From assembly GCA_900550465.1 (NCBI GenBank), contig URSC01000010.1, positions 35,909 through 99,908 on the forward strand: a stretch of DNA of 64,000 nucleotides, given 5' to 3'. Of the stretch, positions 44,328 to 55,178 are shown one piece after another. The position numbers and the translations under genes were made by a program. The stretch comes from an uncultured Alistipes sp. (GTDB lineage Bacteria > Bacteroidota > Bacteroidia > Bacteroidales > UBA932). Under the pieces are notes generated by a model. It saw only the letters and a list, made by a program, of their open reading frames with translations. It did no database searches and was not told the origin of the DNA. Position 1 is the first letter of the stretch. Each line of letters opens with the position of its first letter.

Positions 44328-45218
44328 ATGAAAAGAAAAGCTATATATATAATAATGGTATCCCTCCTGGCAGCAGCTGCTGTCTCCTGCACGAGGGAGA
44401 TTCAGGTACCTGACGGGGAAGAAGCCACCCTCACAGTCACAGCATCGCTCGATGCCGCCATGGACGACGGGACCAAAGCTTCGGCAGACGGCGGGCTAAC
44501 AAACCTTGCAGCACAAGGCGGATACAGTCTCAGGTACAATATGGAACTCTGGTCGGAAGACGGCAAGACCCTGGAATACAGTGCCGACACCATACTGAAA
44601 AAACTCTCCCCCGAATCGGAAGACTACTCTGTCCAATACAGCCTCAACCTGCTGGCAAAAAAATACAAAATGGTACTTTGGGCTGATATAGTAGATATTG
44701 ACGGCAATGCTGCATATAATGTATCCAATGGACTCACTGCCATCAGATTTCCTGAAGAATCAGCATTCGTCTCCGACGAGTACGACGCCTTCACCGCCGT
44801 TGCGGACGTAGACCTCATAGACGGAAGCAAAGTCATAGGAGCAATCCTCAAACGCCCCTTCGCCAAGATCAGGGTCATTGACATGACAGAATCCGACCCG
44901 GGCACCGAATACACGACAAAACTGACCTTTGACAACCCCGTCAGCATCCCCGTGGAATATAATGCACTTGCCGGAGATGTCACTTCCGCCACTGATGGCA
45001 TTACCGGGACCCCGACCTGCACCTCTACATCCGAGGACGGTACCAGACTCTGCCTTTTCACCGGCTACATTTTCGTCCCGAAAGACCAGCAAAGCACTAA
45101 ATACAGCTTTACAATAGTAGTCAGCGATGAAAACAATACAAGTGTCGCTAATGTACCGGTCTACGACGTCACCGTCAGACGCAATGCCCTCACGACAGTC
45201 AAAGAGGAAATATTATAG
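44328..45218 (+). CDS. Fimbrillin-like lipoprotein, array member 2
   Basis: A 296-residue lipoprotein (lipobox AAVSC). Module landmarks: YSLRYNMELW, KKYKMVLWADIVD, SDEYDAFTAVADVDL, LKRPFAKIRVIDMT, VEYNALAG and NALTTVKEEIL at the end, where it stops without a C-terminal domain. Shortest member of the array. Ten nucleotides separate it from member 1. It probably forms part of the stalk or base; the DUF6562/Mfa-like fold assignment is from family pattern. Confidence 0.78.
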   Translation: MKRKAIYIIMVSLLAAAAVSCTREIQVPDGEEATLTVTASLDAAMDDGTKASADGGLTNLAAQGGYSLRYNMELWSEDGKTLEYSADTILKKLSPESEDYSVQYSLNLLAKKYKMVLWADIVDIDGNAAYNVSNGLTAIRFPEESAFVSDEYDAFTAVADVDLIDGSKVIGAILKRPFAKIRVIDMTESDPGTEYTTKLTFDNPVSIPVEYNALAGDVTSATDGITGTPTCTSTSEDGTRLCLFTGYIFVPKDQQSTKYSFTIVVSDENNTSVANVPVYDVTVRRNALTTVKEEIL

Positions 45219-45227
45219 AAGCATAAC

Positions 45228-46289
45228 ATGAAAAACACAGGCAACATGAAATTAACCAGATCATTACTGATTCTCGCAGCGGCACTTGCGGCAGTGTCCT
45301 GCCAGCAGAAGGCCGAAACGCCTTCCGAAGGGGAATTTGTAGACATATCCCTCACCGCAGGAATACCCGGAGCGATAGGAACGTATGCAGACGGCGACGC
45401 TTCGTCATCGGACGCCTTCTCCCACCAGGGAGGAGCATTGAATGTAGACCACGAGCAGCTGGACCTGAGATACATCATAGAAGTATGGACCAATGAGCAG
45501 ACTCCAAGACTCGCATTCCGTGACGTCCAGACCATTGACAAGGACTTCGACAAGACTCCTGTCACCTTCAAGATGAGACTACAGTCCCTCTCATACTATT
45601 TCGTGCTGTGGGCCGACTTCGTCACAGAAGACACCAGTGAAGACCTTCACTACTCTACCGACGCCAACCTCCAGAACATAACCTACTCAGAAGACATAGC
45701 CGGCCCCGGTGACATGGCATCGGACGAGATGGATGCCTACTGCGCCGTAGAGCAGGTGGATTTCATCACGGAAGGCATGACCAAAAGCATAACTCTTCAG
45801 AGACCGTTCGGCAAGATACGCCTCATCGCCACCGACAACGTCGACAGCGACGGATTCGTGGACATCCTTCCTGTAGTAGCCACCATAGACTTCAAGGATT
45901 CCCAGTTCCATGACACATACAACGCCCTGACGCAAAAGGCTACCGTAAGCAACGACGGCACGAAAGCCTCCGGGACAAATGTCTTCGACTTCAATGTAGT
46001 TCCTGAAGACGCCGTCGTAAGCGGCACCACCTACACAGGCTCCTACCTGCTCGGTTTCAACTACTTCCTGGCCAACGACGAGACACCTTCACACGAAATG
46101 GACGTCACGGTATATGGAGATGCAGGCAAGACTGTGAAACTCAATACAGTAAGCCTCTCGTCAATACCTGTATCCACCAACAAGCTCACAACCGTTGTCG
46201 GCAATTTCTACTCCAGCGAAGGCACCATAACCATAATAGTCGATGACAACTTCGACTCCCCTGAAAATCTGTCCGACCCTGAAAATTAG
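45228..46289 (+). CDS. Fimbrillin-like lipoprotein, array member 3
   Basis: A 353-residue lipoprotein (AAVSC lipobox; a second ATG at 45246 gives a cleaner signal peptide). It has the full module: FVDISLTAGIPGAIGTYA, LDLRYIIEVW, YYFVLWADFV, DEMDAYCAVEQVDF, LQRPFGKIRLIATD, TYNALTQ, and NKLTTVVGNFYSSEGTITIIVD before the end DSPENL. The sequence stops at the point where later members start their extensions. Ten nucleotides after member 2. Confidence 0.82.
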   Translation: MKNTGNMKLTRSLLILAAALAAVSCQQKAETPSEGEFVDISLTAGIPGAIGTYADGDASSSDAFSHQGGALNVDHEQLDLRYIIEVWTNEQTPRLAFRDVQTIDKDFDKTPVTFKMRLQSLSYYFVLWADFVTEDTSEDLHYSTDANLQNITYSEDIAGPGDMASDEMDAYCAVEQVDFITEGMTKSITLQRPFGKIRLIATDNVDSDGFVDILPVVATIDFKDSQFHDTYNALTQKATVSNDGTKASGTNVFDFNVVPEDAVVSGTTYTGSYLLGFNYFLANDETPSHEMDVTVYGDAGKTVKLNTVSLSSIPVSTNKLTTVVGNFYSSEGTITIIVDDNFDSPENLSDPEN

Positions 46290-46297
46290 ACAAAACC

Positions 46298-47308
46298 ATG
46301 AAAAACTCATTGACACGCACACTCATCATAGCAGCCGCTGCACTTTCCGCTACGGCATGCCAGCAAGAGACGTCCGTTGACACGGACGAAACCAAAACCG
46401 TTGAAGTGACCGTAGGACTTCCGCAGGGCATCTCATCCTATGCCGACGGACAGCTCCCGGAAGGAAGATTCTCCAATCTGGGCGGGGCATACAACGTAGA
46501 TCCGGCCCAGTACGACCTGAGATACATCATGGAAGCCTGGACCGACGAGACCCCAAGCCGCCTCGCCTACCGCCAGACAGTGACTGTAGACAATGATTTC
46601 ATCAACACTTCAGTCAAGTTCACCGCCCGTCTCGTGGCCATGGAATACAACTTCATATTCTGGGCCGACTTTGTACCTCAGGGCACATCAGAAGACCATG
46701 TCTACAACACGTCTTCCACCAACGGACTGCAGGAGATAACGATATCCTCCGAGGGCCGCCAGGCTGGCAACGAATACGCAGATGCCTACTATGCCAGCAA
46801 GCCCGTAGACCTTACCCTCTCGGGACAGTCCATCGGGAAAGTGGAGCTCACCCGCCCATTCGGCAAGATACGCCTCATCGCCACTGACGCAGTGGACGGC
46901 CAGCTCGGGGACAGGCCCGGCACAGCCACCGTCACATACGGCACTGACCTGACACTGCCAGGCACATTCAACGCCCTCACCGGCAAAGCTTCCGGCTCCG
47001 TAGCTGCCGGACAGTACACATTTACCGTGTATCAGGAAACCGCCACTGTCCAAGGCTACGAGCCCATTGAAGATGCCTACATCATAGGCTCCGACTATAT
47101 TTTTGCCTCGGATGCCTCCACCTCCTATGCTTTCGGCGTACAGGTATTCAGTTCACTGGACCAGAACAGGAAAATAGGTGAAAAGCAGCTCTCGCAGATA
47201 CCTCTGGAGAAAAACAAACTTACCACACTCGTCGGAAACTTCTACAGCAACGAAGGCGATGTGGAAATCATCATCAGCGACACCTTCGACAATCCTGAAA
47301 ATATATAA
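46298..47308 (+). CDS. Fimbrillin-like lipoprotein, array member 4
   Basis: A 336-residue lipoprotein (ATAC lipobox). Module landmarks: VTVGLPQGISSYA, YDLRYIMEAW, YNFIFWADFV, LTRPFGKIRLIATD, FNALTGKASG, NKLTTLVGNFYSNEGDVEIII and the end FDNPENI. No extension. It is close to member 3, and the two may be duplicates of a repeating shaft subunit. Eight nucleotides separate them. Confidence 0.82.
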   Translation: MKNSLTRTLIIAAAALSATACQQETSVDTDETKTVEVTVGLPQGISSYADGQLPEGRFSNLGGAYNVDPAQYDLRYIMEAWTDETPSRLAYRQTVTVDNDFINTSVKFTARLVAMEYNFIFWADFVPQGTSEDHVYNTSSTNGLQEITISSEGRQAGNEYADAYYASKPVDLTLSGQSIGKVELTRPFGKIRLIATDAVDGQLGDRPGTATVTYGTDLTLPGTFNALTGKASGSVAAGQYTFTVYQETATVQGYEPIEDAYIIGSDYIFASDASTSYAFGVQVFSSLDQNRKIGEKQLSQIPLEKNKLTTLVGNFYSNEGDVEIIISDTFDNPENI

Positions 47309-47328
47309 AAATTAAATACTTTCCAGCC

Positions 47329-49812
47329 ATGAAAAAAATCTCAGCAGTTATTCTGGCCATCACCGCCGTCACGATGATATCCTGCCAGAGAGAAACGATT
47401 GACTCTGGGGCATTGACCGGAGAAGTGGAATTTACCGTCACTGCCGGAATCCCCGGCGGCATATCCACCTACGCAGATCCTGTTGCTGCTTTCTCCCACA
47501 ACGGAGGAGCAGTCAATGTAGATCCCGATAAATACGATCTGAGATATATTCTCGAAGTGTACACTAAGGACCAGACCCCTGTCCGTGTATACCGCAAGAC
47601 CGTAATAGTCCCTGACAAATTTACCACTACGGACGTAACCATCACTGCCCGCCTCGTCGCCAAGACATACGACTTCGTGTTCTGGGCCGACTTTGTTGAG
47701 GAAGGCAGCGGTGAAGACACAGAAGGTCTCCACTACAATACGGATCCACTTACGTCCGTCTCATACAAGAAAGGAACAGCTCTTGAAGATCTGGCTTCCG
47801 AGGCCATCGACGCATACTGCCATGTAGAGGAAGTGGACCTGTCCACAAACCAGAACATTTCCGGCATAAAGCTGCACCGTCCCTTCGGCAAGATAAGGCT
47901 TCTGGCTACCGACAGGATCTCCGACGGAGCAGTACAGAGCGAATACCCGGCAAAGGCCAAGGTGGACTTCAAAGGCGCGGAAGTACCGGCATCGTTCAAT
48001 GTCCTCACCGGTCTTGCACTTGACGACAAATTGACCGTAAAAGACATCACCGGCACAAGTATCCTTGAAGATGCGTCGGTAGCCGACACAGAATATCCTG
48101 ACTCATACCTGCTCGGGTACTATTACATCTTCGCAGCCGACGGGAGCACATCCTATGCAATGGATGTCACCACTTATGACGAGAAGGGCACCCTGATGGG
48201 AGTACGCAACCTCTCCCAGATCCCCGTCCAGAAGAACAAGCTCACCACCGTCATCGGCAACTTCTACACCAACGAAGGAACACTTCAAATCATTGTCGAA
48301 GACCCCTTCGAAGAACCGGAAAACTACATCAATCAAGCATTGCTTGATGCTGCAAAATACGGAGGGACGGTCACCCTGGACGAAGACTGTATCTTCACTC
48401 AGCCATTCATAGTAAACCCTGGCCCAGGAAATACCACTGAAATCAATCTCAACGGACATACCATAGAAAGTATCAATCCCAAAAATGACGCTATTTGGGT
48501 ACAAAGCGGCACTCTTATAATCAATGGTGACGGCAATGTCGGCGGAGAAAATGGATATTATGCCGTATGGGCAACCGGTGATTCCAAGGTCATACTGAAC
48601 GGAGGCAACTATTTCGGCAATGGATCCTGCATCCAGGCAAAGGACAACGCTCAGGTTGAAATCAACGGAGGTTACTATAAAGTAGGCCAACCTTTCAATG
48701 GGGTGTATTTTGTAATCAACCTGCAGGACAACCAACCCAATACAATAGTAGTAACAGGAGGTCAGTTCGAAAACTGTGATCCTTCCAAGACCAATACTGA
48801 ACCGGCAACTGTAAACGACAACTTCGTGGCTGACGGATACTCTTCAATAAAGATTTCCGATGATCCGGCAGTATTTGAGGTCATCAAAGGAATCGGAGCA
48901 ACCGATGGACAGAGCCTTGCAGATGCAATCTCTTCCGGAGAACCGGTCATTACCCTTGTGTCGGATATAATTGTAAATACCCCTATATCAGTCAGCAGCG
49001 AAAGCAGGAACATTGAAATAAATCTCAACGGCAAGAGCCTCCTTTCCGATATGTCTGGTAATAAGGATCTTTTTACTGTTTCAAGTGGTACTCTAACTTT
49101 CAAGAATGGAGTTATATCAACTATGAAATACAGTGGTGTAGATGGTGGGCTTGTTTCAAATGGAACAGGTACTCTGATTTTGGAGGATGTTACATATGAA
49201 ACAACAGGGTCTGGATTATATGTGGCTCAAAAAGGAACACTTATTGTCAAAAATTCAAAATTGGCTGCAGGCACCTATTGTGTAACATCGAATGCCAACA
49301 ACCCAGATCAGAGCATTACCGTAACACTTGAAAATTCTATTTTGTACGGTAATGATGCTGTATTGCTCAATGTGCCGTCAGATATTACGATAGATAACTG
49401 TGATCTGACAGGCAGAATGCACGGTGCTGTCATACGCGGTGGTACGGCCAGAATAACCGACAGCCGTATTACACTTACATACGATGATGATGATTACGAG
49501 GTGATAGCCAATTATTTCAAGAGCAGAGATTGGGGCAGCGGGAACATGGTCAACCTTGCAGCTTTGACTATAGGCAATAAGGGAACATCAGCATATCAAT
49601 ACCCCACGAATGTTTCTATTGAAAATACAGAACTTATTCTGGCTGGCGCCCATGGAAGTGCATTCCCTGCACTCTACGCATACGCCAATGACGGAGAAGG
49701 CCTCGGAGTCACTCTTACCTACAATGAAGCCAGCAAGTTCGGCGGAGACCTGGTCTATGGAAGCGAGAATATCGTAGTGAACGGGAAAGAGGTAACACCT
49801 AATGAACAATAA
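47329..49812 (+). CDS. Modular adhesin, array member 5: module plus beta-helix
   Basis: 827 residues. Residues 1-332 are the shared lipoprotein module (TMISC lipobox, YDLRYILEVY, YDFVFWADFV, LHRPFGKIRLLATD, NKLTTVIGNFYTNEG). From about 335 to the end lies a right-handed beta-helix of short repeats (INLNGHTIE, GGNYFGNGSC, VEINGGYYKVG, TLENSILYGND), as in carbohydrate-binding or adhesive helices. The last part (about 49050-49650) is AT-richer than the module. Likely a surface-exposed tip; the ligand is unknown. Confidence 0.82.
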   Translation: MKKISAVILAITAVTMISCQRETIDSGALTGEVEFTVTAGIPGGISTYADPVAAFSHNGGAVNVDPDKYDLRYILEVYTKDQTPVRVYRKTVIVPDKFTTTDVTITARLVAKTYDFVFWADFVEEGSGEDTEGLHYNTDPLTSVSYKKGTALEDLASEAIDAYCHVEEVDLSTNQNISGIKLHRPFGKIRLLATDRISDGAVQSEYPAKAKVDFKGAEVPASFNVLTGLALDDKLTVKDITGTSILEDASVADTEYPDSYLLGYYYIFAADGSTSYAMDVTTYDEKGTLMGVRNLSQIPVQKNKLTTVIGNFYTNEGTLQIIVEDPFEEPENYINQALLDAAKYGGTVTLDEDCIFTQPFIVNPGPGNTTEINLNGHTIESINPKNDAIWVQSGTLIINGDGNVGGENGYYAVWATGDSKVILNGGNYFGNGSCIQAKDNAQVEINGGYYKVGQPFNGVYFVINLQDNQPNTIVVTGGQFENCDPSKTNTEPATVNDNFVADGYSSIKISDDPAVFEVIKGIGATDGQSLADAISSGEPVITLVSDIIVNTPISVSSESRNIEINLNGKSLLSDMSGNKDLFTVSSGTLTFKNGVISTMKYSGVDGGLVSNGTGTLILEDVTYETTGSGLYVAQKGTLIVKNSKLAAGTYCVTSNANNPDQSITVTLENSILYGNDAVLLNVPSDITIDNCDLTGRMHGAVIRGGTARITDSRITLTYDDDDYEVIANYFKSRDWGSGNMVNLAALTIGNKGTSAYQYPTNVSIENTELILAGAHGSAFPALYAYANDGEGLGVTLTYNEASKFGGDLVYGSENIVVNGKEVTPNEQ

Positions 49813-49837
49813 ATCATATTAACCAATAACTAAGGAC

Positions 49838-51814
49838 ATGAAAAAAATCCTAAGATTAGCTTTTCTGGCACTCGGCGGCCTGCTGTTCGCCTCATCCTGC
49901 CAGATGGACGAGCCCGATGCAGGTACACTGACGGGCGAAGTCGACTTCACCATCACTGCCGGAATCCCCGGAGGAATCTCCACATATGCACCTGCCGGCA
50001 CAGGATCCCACAACGGCGGGGCTGTCCTCCTGGATCCTGAAGCCTATGACCTGCGTTACATCATGCAGGCCTACGACATGGACGGCAAACTGGCATACAG
50101 TGCCACTCAGTACGTTTCCGACAACTTTACCACCCGGTCGGTAGTCTTTGAAGCCCGTCTCATCGCCAAAAAATACAATTTCGTGTTCTGGGCTGATTTT
50201 GTTCCAGAGGGCAGCGAGCAGGACAACTACTACAAAACCGTGGACGCAGACGGAAACCTCAACCTGTGCAAAATCACTTATGCAAAAGCTCCTGTCTTCA
50301 CCGACGATGCCATGGATGCGTATACCAAAGTTGTAGAAGTGGACCTGTCAGCACAGAATCAGAACATCTCGGAAATCAAGCTCCAGCGTCCTTTCGGCAA
50401 ACTGCGCCTGATAGCTACAGACCAGCTTTCCGGCGACCTCCAGAACGATGAACTGCCGGCATCGACGGAACTCACATATGCCAACGGCACCACTGTTCCG
50501 GACACTTTAAACGCCCTTACCGGTAAGGCCAGTGGAAACACAAGAAAAATTGAGACAGTCTCTTCTACATCCATGCAGGAAGATGCTGTCGTCAACGGAA
50601 CGACCTATGAAGGAGCCTACTTCCTGATCGCCAATTACATCTTCGCCTCCGATGCCAACACCGGCTATGCAATGGATGTCACGGTAAAGGATGAAGCAGG
50701 CAACACCACCGGAACCCGCAGCCTGTCCCAGATCCCCATCGTCAAGAACAAGCTCACAACCGTCATCGGCAACTTCTACTCCAACTCCAGCACCCTCGAA
50801 GTCATCGTCGAAGACCCCTTCGAGCAGCCGGAGACTCAAATTGATCCTGAGGAAGAAGTTCTTGTCGTAGAACCTGGAGATGATGTTGCCGAATTGATTG
50901 AAAACATGGAGGAACCGGAGATATTGAGAGTTATAGGAACATTAACCAACAATGACATTGCTGCAATAGGACGTAAATTTATTGACATGAAATCTTCAAC
51001 GTCTACTGTTCATGTAATGAAGGAATTGGATCTTTCTGCGGTTCAAGGTGTTACTGTTTTGCCAACAAAAGCCCTCAGTGCATCTGACAATTCAACATAC
51101 TATTCCAACACTGTCCTTGAAAAAATTATTCTACCTGAAGGAATTACAACTATTGGAGATAAAGCGTTCTCCTGCCTTAAAGCCCTAAAAGAAATTAATA
51201 TTCCAGAATCAGTCACATCTATTGGTTGGGCCAGTTTTTATGGTTGCTCTTCCCTCCAATCAATACATCTTCCTGAGGGTATTACTGAAATATCCAAAAT
51301 GTGTTTCTACAATTGTTCTTCTCTGTCCGAAATAAATATACCGGATGGAGTTGAAGCAATCAGATATTATGCATTCTATGGTTCAAAGGTAACTGAAATC
51401 CACCTTGGAAGCGGGTTGAAAACTTTGGAGGAATCAGCCTTTTACTATTGCCGGAACCTATCCAAAGTAATCTTCAATTCCCCGGAACTGAAAACTATTG
51501 GAAATAGCGCATTTGATCAGACTGCCATTACAGAATTGGTATTGCCTCAAAATCTGGAAGAAATAGGCAAAAGTGCATTCTATTGGACAAATATTGAATC
51601 AATTACCTTGCCGGCTACTTTAAAATCAATATATGCAAATAGTTTCAGCACATTATCAGACGTTACTTGCCTATCGGAAAACCCACCGACAGTTATGGAA
51701 GGTAACATCAAAGCCAGCAATGGTTCTTACTTGCGCGTTCCATCTCAATCGGTAGATCAATATAAATCCAATGAACAATGGAATGCATTTACCAATATCA
51801 TCGCTATAGAGTAA
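49838..51814 (+). CDS. Modular adhesin, array member 6: module plus BspA-like LRRs
   Basis: 658 residues. The first 330 are the shared module (FASSC lipobox, YDLRYIMQAY, YNFVFWADFV, LQRPFGKLRLIATD, NKLTTVIGNFYSN). From about 390 to 640 there are BspA-type leucine-rich repeats (LR units such as ITTIGDKAFSCLKALKEINI and VTSIGWASFYGCSSLQSIHL). BspA-like LRRs bind host proteins such as fibronectin in oral Bacteroidota. Base composition changes sharply at the domain border: the sampled row 50041-50100 has 32 G/C of 60, the row 51121-51180 has 20 of 60. Confidence 0.87.
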   Translation: MKKILRLAFLALGGLLFASSCQMDEPDAGTLTGEVDFTITAGIPGGISTYAPAGTGSHNGGAVLLDPEAYDLRYIMQAYDMDGKLAYSATQYVSDNFTTRSVVFEARLIAKKYNFVFWADFVPEGSEQDNYYKTVDADGNLNLCKITYAKAPVFTDDAMDAYTKVVEVDLSAQNQNISEIKLQRPFGKLRLIATDQLSGDLQNDELPASTELTYANGTTVPDTLNALTGKASGNTRKIETVSSTSMQEDAVVNGTTYEGAYFLIANYIFASDANTGYAMDVTVKDEAGNTTGTRSLSQIPIVKNKLTTVIGNFYSNSSTLEVIVEDPFEQPETQIDPEEEVLVVEPGDDVAELIENMEEPEILRVIGTLTNNDIAAIGRKFIDMKSSTSTVHVMKELDLSAVQGVTVLPTKALSASDNSTYYSNTVLEKIILPEGITTIGDKAFSCLKALKEINIPESVTSIGWASFYGCSSLQSIHLPEGITEISKMCFYNCSSLSEINIPDGVEAIRYYAFYGSKVTEIHLGSGLKTLEESAFYYCRNLSKVIFNSPELKTIGNSAFDQTAITELVLPQNLEEIGKSAFYWTNIESITLPATLKSIYANSFSTLSDVTCLSENPPTVMEGNIKASNGSYLRVPSQSVDQYKSNEQWNAFTNIIAIE

Positions 51815-51852
51815 TCCATTAGAAGATTTTTAGAATAAATTAAATAAGAATT

Positions 51853-54800
51853 ATGAAAAAAAACTTACTATCTATTCTGGCACTCGGCGGCCTGCTGTTC
51901 GCCTCATCATGCCAGATGGACGAGCCTGACTCAGGAACCCTGACGGGTGAAGTCGACTTCTCAATCACCGCCGGCATCCCCAGCGGAATCTCCACCTATG
52001 CCGAACCGGCCGGTTCTGGATCTCACAATGGCGGAGCAATGCTTCTTAATCCGGATGCATACACTCTTCGCTATACACTGGAAGTGTATGACAAGGAGGG
52101 TAAACTGGCTTACGATGAAACCAAAAACGCTCCTGAAGGAACCTTTGAAGGCGTAACCTTTGACGTACGTCTGCTGGCGAAGGTTTACGACTTCGTATTC
52201 TGGGCTGATTTCGTCAAGAATGACGGTGAGGTGGCATTCTATAATGTCGATGATCTGACAAACATAACCTATGCCGGCACAACAGTAAACGCCCAGTCTC
52301 TTGCTACCGATGCAGCCGACGCTTATTACAAGAAAGAAGAAGTTGACCTGACACAGAGTAACCAGTCTCTCAACGTCACCCTGCAAAGGCCCTTCGGAAA
52401 GATCCGCCTTATCGCCACTGACGCACTAAACGAAAACAACAAACAGACTGAGGTTCCGAAAACAATCTCCATCGATTTTGGCAATGCCGTTATCCCTACC
52501 GCTTTCAATGCATTTGACGGAACTGTTATCGAAGGCAGTACCACGGAAGCCGGTACAGTATCGTTTGATGCTGTTAAGGAAAATACTGTTGTCAATAAAA
52601 CCGAAAAGGACAATGTATACCTGCTCGGGTTCCACTACTTCTTTGAGTCATCCGCCATACCTTCATACGCCATGGACGTAACCGTAACCAGCGATGAAGG
52701 CAACGTCATCGGCCAGCGTTCCCTCTCCTCCATCCCAGTGCAGGAGAACAAGCTTACCACCATCATCGGTAACTTCTATACCAACGAAGGCAACATCGAG
52801 GTTGTAGTCGAGGATGCTTTTGACGTAGAAAACGAAGAACCCGTCACAGAGACTATTCCCGTAACTCCAGACGACAACCTTCAGGCTATCATAGATGCAG
52901 CCGAACCGTATGCTGTCATAGAGCTCGAACCCGGAATATATTCCGGCAACTATAACTTCGTAGCAAGAAAATCGCTTACCTTCAGAGGCGCAAATGCCGG
53001 AATAAATCCGAATACCGGTTCAAGGCAAGATGAGACCATCTTTACAGGTACTCTCGGGGCGAGCGGTCTCAGCACAGAAAAGGTGCTTGATATGGAAATT
53101 GTAATAGATGGTATCAAATTTACCGGAGAAGGAACAAAAATTGCCAATTACCAATACAATGCAATAGGAGATCTTACAGTACAGAACTGCATTTTCGAAC
53201 CCACCACATCCGAGAACAACTTCTTCATTGCGACCAACCACAATGCCACGGAGAGCTGCCGCTCTACGATAAGGCTCATCAACAACCACATCGGCAACAC
53301 CACTACCGATTACAATTCCTACTATCCGGTACGTCTTTGGGCAGTAAAAAATGTCGAAGTCATAGGCAACGTATTTGAGGTGGATCCTGGATTCGAAGGC
53401 CTCCAGCATATCAACATCTCGGACCTGAGCGGTTCCGAAGACGCATCCATCATTGTGAAGAACAACATCTTTACAAATGGTCCTGCCGGAGTTACAATCA
53501 CATCCTGGAAAGTCGGCGAAACACCATGGTCCGAAGATCTCTTTACCGGAACCATAGAAATAACCGGAAATACATTCAACAATGTCGGCCTTACATCAAT
53601 AGAGAATCCTTTAAGGAACAATGTCCCGATTTTCATCTCACCTGAATATGTCAACGATGATGCAACACAAGGCCGGGTACAGGATCACGGACAGTTCGAT
53701 GCCGATATCACAGTCGAGGACAACACATACAATGGCGGGCTCAGGGAAAATGTTATAGTCAACCTGACGGTCCACATCAGCACCGATGCCGAGCTCAAAG
53801 CCGCTATCAAAAATCAGACCGACGGCCAGACATGGTACATCGCGGCTGGAGAATATGATCTGGGAGACCCAGGTCCTAATGGATATTACTTTAAGGTGGA
53901 CAAGTCGCTTTCCATTATCGGAGAAGGAGACGTGACAATAACCACAAGTCATGATGCAAGTTCAGGAATGGGCAGTCTTCAGAACCTTGTAACAGTAAAT
54001 GCTGAGAATGTTTCATTCGAGAACATTACCTTCAAGGCAAATTACAACGGCTATTACGGCGGGCCTAACAAAATCATTGAAGTCAGGAATACCGGATTCA
54101 GCATCTCTGACTGCAAATTCATCCCCAATGAAAATGCTCTCGAAGATTGCGGTTCAGCGGTGTATTTCTCTCAGAATGCTGACAACGGAGTGGTCAAAAA
54201 CTGCGAAATCAACTATGCAACCGTGTCTTTCGACGGTCTTATGGAAGGAAACTTCACAGTGAAGGGTAATACTTTTGTCGAAGGGAATGATAACGTGGCA
54301 TTCACTACCCCTAACTGGACTCAGAAAGACATGGCAAAATCAGAACTTTATGTGACAGTTGAAGGTAATACCTTTGAAGGTTTTGAAGAATATGGGGAAG
54401 GTGTCAATCCTGCCATAAAGGTTTCATATGGGATTCTGGATTTAAAAGATAATCAATTCCCCACTGGTGGAATTTACTGGAAAGCCATGCCAGGCAGTGG
54501 TATTGAAGGCTTCATTCCTAATTTCGGTTCTGTATTTGTTGACTATAACTCTCCTATCAGCCAGACCTGGACAAATGATCCGAACTTTTTAAGCGCTCCT
54601 GACTATGATCAGCCGAAAAGTTTTGCCATCTCAAATGATATTATAGAATTGGAGACCACCGATAAAGAAACATCAGCAGAAAAGATGGTAGGCCATGGAG
54701 CAACAGTACCAGGTATGTCAATGGCATATAATTGGGAAGTAGTATCTAAGCTTACAATTACCGATGATGTTGATCAGGAGCAAACTAAGTGCATTTATAT

Positions 54801-55134
54801 TGCTGTAGAAGAAGAAGAAGATGGCGGAGTGGTAGAATATGCTGGGATCCAATTCGTACGTGATGAGACTGGTGATGGCGAATGGCAATATTGGATCCCT
54901 GGTGAAGATTGGATGCCATTTGAAAACATCAATAATATTGAGCCCAGGGAATATGAAGTTAAGATTACTTGCAATGGTGGATATATCACTTATACTATCG
55001 ATGGAGCATATAATGTAACTAATATTCCACTGAGTACTTCTCCGACCACCAGAATCGGTGTAATCTACTTAATTTCGAAAGTCTGCGAGAATAGCTACAA
55101 GACTACATGGAGTTATCCTATAGTCAATTTTTAA
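51853..55134 (+). CDS. Modular adhesin, array member 7: module plus beta-helix and sandwich-like end
   Basis: 1093 residues. Module to about 330 (FASSC lipobox, YTLRYTLEVY, YDFVFWADFV, LQRPFGKIRLIATD, NKLTTIIGNFYTNEG). Then a long right-handed beta-helix with DUF1565/pectate-lyase-like turns (AVIELEPGIYSGNYNF, KSLTFRGANAG, IEITGNTFNNVG, KSLSIIGEGDVTI). The final 150 residues (from about 940) differ: AT-rich DNA coding acidic, strand-rich sequence (GGYITYTIDGAYN) that resembles a beta-sandwich binding domain. No catalytic residues of lyases could be assigned. Confidence 0.8.
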   Translation: MKKNLLSILALGGLLFASSCQMDEPDSGTLTGEVDFSITAGIPSGISTYAEPAGSGSHNGGAMLLNPDAYTLRYTLEVYDKEGKLAYDETKNAPEGTFEGVTFDVRLLAKVYDFVFWADFVKNDGEVAFYNVDDLTNITYAGTTVNAQSLATDAADAYYKKEEVDLTQSNQSLNVTLQRPFGKIRLIATDALNENNKQTEVPKTISIDFGNAVIPTAFNAFDGTVIEGSTTEAGTVSFDAVKENTVVNKTEKDNVYLLGFHYFFESSAIPSYAMDVTVTSDEGNVIGQRSLSSIPVQENKLTTIIGNFYTNEGNIEVVVEDAFDVENEEPVTETIPVTPDDNLQAIIDAAEPYAVIELEPGIYSGNYNFVARKSLTFRGANAGINPNTGSRQDETIFTGTLGASGLSTEKVLDMEIVIDGIKFTGEGTKIANYQYNAIGDLTVQNCIFEPTTSENNFFIATNHNATESCRSTIRLINNHIGNTTTDYNSYYPVRLWAVKNVEVIGNVFEVDPGFEGLQHINISDLSGSEDASIIVKNNIFTNGPAGVTITSWKVGETPWSEDLFTGTIEITGNTFNNVGLTSIENPLRNNVPIFISPEYVNDDATQGRVQDHGQFDADITVEDNTYNGGLRENVIVNLTVHISTDAELKAAIKNQTDGQTWYIAAGEYDLGDPGPNGYYFKVDKSLSIIGEGDVTITTSHDASSGMGSLQNLVTVNAENVSFENITFKANYNGYYGGPNKIIEVRNTGFSISDCKFIPNENALEDCGSAVYFSQNADNGVVKNCEINYATVSFDGLMEGNFTVKGNTFVEGNDNVAFTTPNWTQKDMAKSELYVTVEGNTFEGFEEYGEGVNPAIKVSYGILDLKDNQFPTGGIYWKAMPGSGIEGFIPNFGSVFVDYNSPISQTWTNDPNFLSAPDYDQPKSFAISNDIIELETTDKETSAEKMVGHGATVPGMSMAYNWEVVSKLTITDDVDQEQTKCIYIAVEEEEDGGVVEYAGIQFVRDETGDGEWQYWIPGEDWMPFENINNIEPREYEVKITCNGGYITYTIDGAYNVTNIPLSTSPTTRIGVIYLISKVCENSYKTTWSYPIVNF

Positions 55135-55178
55135 CTTGCACTTTAAAGATTAGTCCTAATATAACACAGTAACATTGG

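Noticed and set aside
51000..51814. The leucine-rich part of array member 6 as an internalin
   Set aside because: The repeat pattern (xxIGxxAFxxCxxLxxIxLP) is the BspA/LRR_5 type, not the 22-residue internalin repeat.
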